Positions 58,783-64,000 of a DNA stretch of 64,000 bases are shown piece after piece. How positions within the stretch are numbered: position 1 is the stretch's first letter; each line of letters opens with the position of its first letter. Source of the stretch: JAOUEA01 sp963825635 (GTDB taxonomy: Bacteria; Actinomycetota; UBA4738; HRBIN12); assembly GCA_963825635.1 (NCBI GenBank), contig CAWGTU010000003.1:744001-808000 (forward strand), read 5' to 3'. Under the pieces are notes generated by a model that was given only the letters and a program-made list of their open reading frames with translations, did no database searches and was not told where the DNA came from. The position numbers were made by a program, and so were the translations under genes.

Positions 58783-59706
58783 TCAGACGTTCGGCTCCGC
58801 CGTTCGAGTCGTTCGCACGACCGATGCGATCACGGCGCCCACCAGGATCAGCGCACCCCCGGCTGCGACCGTCGCCGTGATCGGCTCGTCGAGGAAGATC
58901 GCCGCGAGCACGGCGACCGTGAGCGGTTCCATCACGCCGATGATCGCGTTGCGGACGGCACCGACGCGCTGGAGACCTGCGAGCATCGTGGCGAACGCGC
59001 CCGCCGACACGAGCACGATCGCCGCGAGTCGCGCCGGGGTCGCGCCCGCCGGAAGCACGAACGAGCCGAGCACGACCGCGAAGAGGACGTTCGAGGTCGC
59101 CGCCCCGGCGCCCAGCCACCCGGCGGCCGTGACCGGATCCGTGCGGCGAACGTGGCGGTCGGTGCCCACGAGATAGGCGGTGTAGACGATCGACGTCGCA
59201 AGCGCGAGCGCGATGCCGAGCGGCTCGACGTCGGTCTCCCCGCCCCCGCCCAGCACGACGATCGCGCTCCCACCGATCGCGAGCGCGAGGGCGACGAACA
59301 ACGGTGGAGACGGGGCGCGCCGGTCGAGCGCGATCGTCGCCAGCATCACCCAGACCGGATACGTGTAGAAGAGCAATGTGACCGCCGCCGCCGATCCGTG
59401 GTTCAAGGCCGAGAAGTAGAGGGCCGCCTCGGTGCCGTAGCCGAGCGTGCCGGCAAGCACGAGAGCGAGGCGCTCGCCCGGCGCAGGCAGGCCCGGCCGC
59501 CGCAGCACCAGGGCGAGTCCGAGCAGCAGCACCGACTGTCCGCCGAAGCGGATCGCCAGCGTGACGAACGGCGGTCCGCCGGCCTGCACCTTCGAACCGA
59601 GGATCACGACCCCGGCGAAGAGCACCGCCATCGCGACCGACATCGCCGAGCCGATCAGTTCGCCTCGGCGGTCGACCGCACGCCTCGTCGCGGCGACCTC
59701 GCTCAT
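58783..59706 (-). CDS. EamA-family (DMT) transporter
   Basis: A 307-residue protein with ten hydrophobic spans in two five-span halves, each with EamA features: PPFVTLAIRFGGQSVLLLGLAL and ALYFSALNHGSAAAVTLLFYTYPVWVML in the first, LAGLQRVGAVRNAIIGVMEPLTVAVLAAIFLDEPIT in the second. It probably exports a metabolite. The ATG at 59706 overlaps the upstream hydrolase stop (ATGA), so the two are coupled. Upstream in-frame codons lie inside that hydrolase gene. Confidence 0.87.
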   Translation of the reverse strand: MSEVAATRRAVDRRGELIGSAMSVAMAVLFAGVVILGSKVQAGGPPFVTLAIRFGGQSVLLLGLALVLRRPGLPAPGERLALVLAGTLGYGTEAALYFSALNHGSAAAVTLLFYTYPVWVMLATIALDRRAPSPPLFVALALAIGGSAIVVLGGGGETDVEPLGIALALATSIVYTAYLVGTDRHVRRTDPVTAAGWLGAGAATSNVLFAVVLGSFVLPAGATPARLAAIVLVSAGAFATMLAGLQRVGAVRNAIIGVMEPLTVAVLAAIFLDEPITATVAAGGALILVGAVIASVVRTTRTAEPNV

Positions 59707-60509
59707 CCGTCGCCCTGAAGGAATCTGCTGACACGGTCGACCAGCAACGGGATCGACGTGAGCAGCTCGTCCTCGGATGCCAGCACGATCGCCTCGGCGT
59801 GGGGCATCACCTCTGCCAGGCCCCGGGCCACCGTAGCGGGGTGGATCGAGTCGCCCTCGCGGCCGATCACGAGCGCCGGCGCGCTCAGATCGGCCAGGGC
59901 CGAGAACGAGGGAACGGCGACGTCCCGCACGATCTCCCGGATCGCACGCGCCACGCCGGTCGGGTTCATGTCCTGCCACAAGAGCAGGTCGAACTCACGC
60001 AGCCCGGGCTGCGCCTGGTAGTTCCCGGCGCGTCCCGACTCCCGCAGGATCGCCTCGATCGCCTCGTCGCGCGGCAGCGTCTCGAGGAGCTCTGCGGTGC
60101 GCTCGAACAGAGGCGTCGCTCCGATCGGGCCTTCGAGTGCTGAGGGCAGCAAGAACACCATCCGCTCGAACCGATCGGGCTCTCGCGCGAGCAGGTGCGC
60201 GAGTGCCCCGGCGCCGAGCGACGTGCCCACCGCGCAGGTCGCGTTCGTCTCGCGAGCGACGGCGTCGAGGTCGCGGGCGAAGTCTGCGTATCGATAGGAG
60301 CCCGCCTCGGGTGTGCTCGAGTGCCCATGGCCGCGGAAGCAGAACCGTACCTTCGTTCCGGGAGCCATCGGCGTGAACGCGGCGAGCTCCATGCACGAGT
60401 TCGTCAACCCGTGGGCGAACACCGTGGTGGGCTCGCCCGAACCCTCGATCTCGATGTGGAGCACGGCGTCGCGGGTCCGCAGCTCAGGCACCGATCGGCT
60501 CTCGCTCAC
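59703..60509 (-). CDS. Alpha/beta hydrolase without an obvious catalytic His
   Basis: A 268-residue protein of the alpha/beta-hydrolase fold. The oxyanion region VFAHGLTNSCMEL, the elbow AVGTSLGAGALAHL (Ser) and the Asp-bearing LVIGREGDSIHPA are clear. At the C-terminus, where a Gly-His is expected, the sequence is AIVLASEDELLTSIPLLVDRV, so no His is in the usual place; the His in SIHPA is too close to the Asp. It could be a non-canonical or inactive member. I chose the GTG at 60509; TACCCT (60522-60527) is 12 bases upstream. It is coupled to the EamA gene. Confidence 0.72.
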   Translation of the reverse strand: MSESRSVPELRTRDAVLHIEIEGSGEPTTVFAHGLTNSCMELAAFTPMAPGTKVRFCFRGHGHSSTPEAGSYRYADFARDLDAVARETNATCAVGTSLGAGALAHLLAREPDRFERMVFLLPSALEGPIGATPLFERTAELLETLPRDEAIEAILRESGRAGNYQAQPGLREFDLLLWQDMNPTGVARAIREIVRDVAVPSFSALADLSAPALVIGREGDSIHPATVARGLAEVMPHAEAIVLASEDELLTSIPLLVDRVSRFLQGDG

Positions 60510-60521
60510 GCATCGGACCCG

Positions 60522-60531
60522 AGGGTACGAT
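60522..60531. promoter_or_regulatory. Overlapping divergent -10 hexamers
   Basis: Minus-strand TACCCT (60522-60527) for the hydrolase and plus-strand TACGAT (60526-60531) for the 99-residue protein overlap by two bases, so polymerase can probably use only one at a time. Confidence 0.4.
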
Positions 60532-60540
60532 GCGTCTACG

Positions 60541-60840
60541 ATGCACGGCGAAGCAACGGCCATCGAGATCTCGCGCAGCGACGTCGAGCACGTGCTCTCA
60601 CGCTTCCGCGTGCGACTCACCGATGTCGACGGTTCGACGACCGAACACGACGTGACGATGTCGCGGGCCGAATGGGAGCGGTTCGGGACCGGCTACCGGA
60701 CGCCCGAGGCGCTGATCGAGGCGTCGTTCCGGTTCCTGCTGGCCCGCGAACCGAAGGAGCAGATCCTCGGCGCGTTCGGCCTCGGGTTGATCCCCCGCTA
60801 CTTCCCCTCGTTCGGGCGCGACATCGAACCGCCGGACTGA
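60541..60840 (+). CDS. Conserved hypothetical protein, 99 residues
   Basis: A small soluble protein (ATAIEISRSDVEHVLSRFRVRLTDVDGSTTEHDVTMSRAEWERFG, in pieces, then FRFLLAREPKEQILGAFGLGLIPRYFPSFG). The end, KEQILGAFGLGLIPRYFP, is like that of small proteins of unknown function in several bacteria. The ATG is 9 bases after TACGAT. It converges with the large fusion gene, three bases away. Confidence 0.68.
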   Translation: MHGEATAIEISRSDVEHVLSRFRVRLTDVDGSTTEHDVTMSRAEWERFGTGYRTPEALIEASFRFLLAREPKEQILGAFGLGLIPRYFPSFGRDIEPPD

Positions 60841-60843
60841 CGC

Positions 60844-63800
60844 TCAGTCGACCTCTGCCGGCACCACGGTCTCGCCGTCGATCTCGATCAGGTCGTCCTG
60901 CGGGGCGAACTGATCGCGGATGCGCCTTGCCCAGGCCGCGACGAGCGCGGTCAGGCCGAGGAACACCACGCCGGAGACGAGCAGGATCGACCGCGTGGTG
61001 ACCTCGCTGTCCTCGGTCCAGAGCAGGAAGAGGATCAGCGCCGGCACGATGTACCCGAGGTTGTAGGCGATGTCGAACAACGCGAAGGCCCGGCCTCGGA
61101 AGTCGTCGGGCATCGTCTGCTGCATGATCGTGTCGGCCGAGATCTTGCCGACGAAGAACGAGAAGAAGCCGATGAACAGCATCGCGGCGAACCCGGCCAC
61201 CGAGACGAACACCCCGCCCACGATCGTGCCGATGCCGAGCAGCACCATCGACATCAGCAACAGGCGCACGGGGGGCACCCGGTCCTTGAACGTCTGGGCC
61301 ACGACCATGCCGAGCGCGCCACCGACCAGGCCGCCCATGCCCGAGAGCACCAGCGAGATCGTGTCGGAGTCCCCGCCGGCCACGAGGTTCTTCGCATAGA
61401 GACCGAAGACGAACAACCCGAACCCCCAGAACTGGTAGCGCAACATCTGGAACGACGACAGCCCGAGCGCCGCCGGCGCCCGGCCCGCGACCTCCTTCAG
61501 GCCGGCCACGATGTTGCGGACCACCTGGGATGCCTCTTGCGTGAACGTCGTCTCGTGCGGGCGGAGCTCGGCGTGCCGCAGCTGCTTCGCCACGAACGCG
61601 CCGACCAGCAGGACGGCGGCGCCGACGACGACGGGCACGAACGGGGGCACGAAGCCGGCGAGCGCGCCCCCGAACACGATGCCGAAGATCTGCGCGAGGG
61701 CGCCACCTGCCTGCGACAGGCCATTGCCTTGCAGCAGGTCCTTCCCCGAGAGCACGTCGGGGACCGCCGCGGACTTCACGGCGAGGGCGATGCGCACGCA
61801 CGCCTGCACCGCGAGCAGCCCCACGATCAGCGCCGCGGTCGCGAGGGCGTTGCCCTCGGTCGTGTCGGATCCGAGCGGCACGAGCACCGCGAGCGCCACG
61901 ATCACGACCACGACGGCGGTTGCCACGTCGGCCCACCAGACGACCCGTCGGCGCGGGAAGCGGTCGATGAACACGCCGACGAACGGCGAGATCAGCGTGT
62001 AGGGAACGTAGAGGGCGAGCACGACGGTGAGCAGGTAGTCGGCCGACGGCAGGTTCTGCACGTCGAAGCCTTCCTGTCCGCCGAACGCGAGCGACTTCGC
62101 GATCGCGCCCTGCACGACGCCCTGCCCGGCTTGGGCCAGGTACTGCACGCCCATCAGCACCGAGAAGTCCCGATTCGAGAAGGCAGCGAACATCGCGTTG
62201 AAGAAGCCGGCGAGCGAATCGAGGGGCTTGCGCAGCCACGCGTCGGCCACCCGCAGCGCAGCGCCGATGCCGATCGCGACGGCGACGACCGTCCACCCCT
62301 TCGCGACGCTGAGCGGGCCGCGCCACACCGCGAGCACGGCGATGCCGGCGAGCAGGACGAGCACGACCGACATGCCGGGGATCAGCGCGATCCGATCGAC
62401 CGTGGTACGGATGCCGAGCCAGTTCGACGCGAGCCACCCCGGCACGATCAGGAGCAGGGCGAGCAGGGCGATCACGAGCAGGTTCTGCGGCAGATTCTCG
62501 AGCGGGCCAGGATGCGCCTCGAACTTGGCGGCTTCCTCGGCGGCCGCGGCCTGGGCGCGCTCGACGACGTCGGCGGGCGGCGCCCAGAGCCCCTCGCCCT
62601 CGATCACGTAGACGTCGGGTCCGACCTCGACCCCCTGCGACGTGGCCGCCTCGAGGTTCTGCTGCTCGATGTCGGCCGAGCAATCGTCGACGCCGTTGCA
62701 CAGACCTCCGTAGTACTGCCCGATCAGGAACACGACCGGCGGCTCGCTGAGCTCCTCGAACCTCGGCTCGAAGTCGTCGGCCAGCTTCTCATCAGGGTCG
62801 CAGAGGGCCTTCTCGCCCCCGAACGCCTCGCACCAATGTGCCGTCGCGGCGTCGGTGTAGCCCTCGCTGCCGACGGTCGAGGTGGTGCGCTCGCCCGCGA
62901 GGAAGTTCTCGAGCGTGCCGAGGTAGGTGACCGAGCGCTCGATCGTCTCCCCCGGCAGTCCCGTGCGGAAGACGTTCGTGTAGGTCTTCGCCCAGCCGTA
63001 CGCGGTGTTCGTATCGGTGGCAGGATCGTCGGTGTCGCCGTAGTTCACGACGAGCACGTTCGCCCGCTCGCCGGCCGCATCGACCACCTCGTTGACGGCG
63101 GCGAGCGAGGTGCGCACCTGCTGGTTCGCCCACTGATTCGTCTCACTCACCCAGCGGTTCTCGACGCCGTCGAACAGGACGTACCCCAGCGAGGCGACCA
63201 CGAGGATCGAGCCGAGCGCCCCGGCGACCATCGCCGCACCGTGGCGGCCGCGGAGCAGCCACCGGATCGCGACGAACGCGCCGAGACCGACGAGCGCCAT
63301 CGGGGCAGCGCTCGCGTTCATGAAGCGGTAGTACGGGAGGGCCGCACCCGTGAACACGGACGCCGCGCCGGCGAACGCCACCAGCCACCAGATCGACACC
63401 TGGTCTTCGGTACGAGCCGGCTCCCGGGTGCGGCGCGAGAGCAGGATCGTCGAGACGATCGCGATCAGGATGAAAGGCACGATCACGATCGGCTGCAGCG
63501 ACGTCACCCATTCGACGAGTCGATCGGTGAAGAACTCCGCGCTGTAGGGCGGCGGCAAGGCGGCTTCCGCGAGGCTCGCCGGCTTCCCCCAGATGCCGAC
63601 GACCCACATCGCGAGACCGGCGATCATGCCGAAACCGACGGACATCAGCATCGGGGCGTCGGCCCGCAGCGCGGCCCCGAAGGAGAACCGACTCGTCAGG
63701 AAGTGGAAGCCGAACACCGCCATCAGCACCGCGCCGAAGATCACGCACGTCGTCGGATGCGTGAACGCCGCGGCGATGCCGATCAGGAACAGCGCCGTCC

Positions 63801-64000
63801 TCGCGCCCCACGACGTGCGGGCCTCGTGGACGAACGGGATCATCAGCGCCAGCAGGAACAGCACCGTGATGTTGTCGAGGTAGCCCACGTACGGCGTCGT
63901 CAGGAAGAGGGCCACCGTGGCGAGCAGCGTGGTCAGCACCACGAGCGGATCACGGCGGCTCCGGAACAGGGCCGCCCCGAGGGCGAGCCCGGTGAGGATG
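60844..64000 (-). CDS. Membrane glycosyltransferase-like/MFS fusion (5' end beyond window)
   Basis: More than 1,050 residues are visible and the frame is open to the window edge (codons ILTGLALGAALFRSRR precede the first in-window GTG). The N-terminal part is polytopic (YLDNITVLFLLALMIPFVHEA, AFTHPTTCVIFGAVL) with a large external loop of about 250 residues, in the manner of GT-C glycosyltransferases or related envelope proteins. From about residue 600 a twelve-span MFS-like transporter follows (YLAQAGQGVVQGAIAKSLAF, LISPFVGVFIDRFPRRRVVWW with a signature A pattern, QTMPDDFRGRAFALFDIAYNLGY). A link between synthesis and export is inferred. The glycosyltransferase assignment is tentative. Confidence 0.75.
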   Translation of the reverse strand, partial: ILTGLALGAALFRSRRDPLVVLTTLLATVALFLTTPYVGYLDNITVLFLLALMIPFVHEARTSWGARTALFLIGIAAAFTHPTTCVIFGAVLMAVFGFHFLTSRFSFGAALRADAPMLMSVGFGMIAGLAMWVVGIWGKPASLAEAALPPPYSAEFFTDRLVEWVTSLQPIVIVPFILIAIVSTILLSRRTREPARTEDQVSIWWLVAFAGAASVFTGAALPYYRFMNASAAPMALVGLGAFVAIRWLLRGRHGAAMVAGALGSILVVASLGYVLFDGVENRWVSETNQWANQQVRTSLAAVNEVVDAAGERANVLVVNYGDTDDPATDTNTAYGWAKTYTNVFRTGLPGETIERSVTYLGTLENFLAGERTTSTVGSEGYTDAATAHWCEAFGGEKALCDPDEKLADDFEPRFEELSEPPVVFLIGQYYGGLCNGVDDCSADIEQQNLEAATSQGVEVGPDVYVIEGEGLWAPPADVVERAQAAAAEEAAKFEAHPGPLENLPQNLLVIALLALLLIVPGWLASNWLGIRTTVDRIALIPGMSVVLVLLAGIAVLAVWRGPLSVAKGWTVVAVAIGIGAALRVADAWLRKPLDSLAGFFNAMFAAFSNRDFSVLMGVQYLAQAGQGVVQGAIAKSLAFGGQEGFDVQNLPSADYLLTVVLALYVPYTLISPFVGVFIDRFPRRRVVWWADVATAVVVVIVALAVLVPLGSDTTEGNALATAALIVGLLAVQACVRIALAVKSAAVPDVLSGKDLLQGNGLSQAGGALAQIFGIVFGGALAGFVPPFVPVVVGAAVLLVGAFVAKQLRHAELRPHETTFTQEASQVVRNIVAGLKEVAGRAPAALGLSSFQMLRYQFWGFGLFVFGLYAKNLVAGGDSDTISLVLSGMGGLVGGALGMVVAQTFKDRVPPVRLLLMSMVLLGIGTIVGGVFVSVAGFAAMLFIGFFSFFVGKISADTIMQQTMPDDFRGRAFALFDIAYNLGYIVPALILFLLWTEDSEVTTRSILLVSGVVFLGLTALVAAWARRIRDQFAPQDDLIEIDGETVVPAEVD

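Noticed and set aside
1..64000. CRISPR arrays, insertion sequences, integrases, phage genes, rRNA
   Set aside because: None was found by reading; the only tandem repeat is in the PBP tail.

Overview
The window is 64 kb of high-GC DNA (about 70% by eye) with dense, often overlapping genes. The gene families point to the Actinomycetota: a complete-looking menaquinone block (menE, menB, menA, menD, menF, menG), a DUF5318 protein, a WS/DGAT acyltransferase, class III cyclase/AAA/TPR regulators, and a Tad-type pilus locus in the same order as the mycobacterial Rv3660c-Rv3654c cluster (from memory). I cannot resolve the class. The first gene (menE, minus) and the last (a membrane glycosyltransferase-like/MFS fusion, minus) run off the window.

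Layout. 1-9,700: menaquinone biosynthesis. menE and an exported endonuclease/exonuclease/phosphatase-like protein lie on the minus strand; menB-menA-menD overlap start-to-stop on the plus strand; merR-like, menG and menF form an overlapping minus operon. 9,750-12,190: two polytopic mannosyltransferase-like proteins (GT87 and PIG-V types). 12,300-15,200: a NarL-type response regulator and its PAS histidine kinase. 15,200-19,560: class A penicillin-binding protein, DUF5318, cupin, DUF983 and DUF4126 genes. 19,590-24,660: Tad locus, transcribed right to left (ssd/cpaE, tadA, tadB, tadC, DUF4244 pilin, TadE, TadE-like). 24,990-30,260: operon of an unknown protein, a class III cyclase-AAA-TPR protein and an M15 peptidase, preceded by a CRP-like palindrome. 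30,380-36,220: a secreted beta-propeller chimera and two tandem alkaline-phosphatase-superfamily paralogues whose last metal-binding motif is at the N-terminus, which looks like a circular permutation. 36,370-40,600: GyrI-like protein, MoaD-like/BNR pair, small proteins, a structured intergenic region, HAD phosphatase and PadR regulator. 40,689-40,780: a selenocysteine tRNA, followed at once by a GNAT/acyl-CoA synthetase fusion. 43,570-50,990: small membrane protein, MFS, Ppx/GppA, orphan histidine kinase, M20 peptidase, zinc alcohol dehydrogenase, acyltransferase. 51,000-64,000: class V aminotransferase, diguanylate cyclase, sigma-70 factor with a hairpin terminator, hydrolases, WS/DGAT, MerT-like protein, AlaX, EamA transporter and the partial fusion gene.

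Three patterns cut across the window. First, about twenty genes, and the tRNA-Sec, have a TAnnnT hexamer 6-10 bases before the start, as expected for leaderless transcription. Second, three conserved genes (MerR-like, first phosphatase paralogue, alcohol dehydrogenase) each need exactly one base added or removed to restore a family-length protein, which suggests residual indels in the assembly more than three real pseudogenes. Third, operons are tightly packed, with ATGA/GTGA overlaps. No CRISPR array, insertion sequence, prophage or rRNA was seen.
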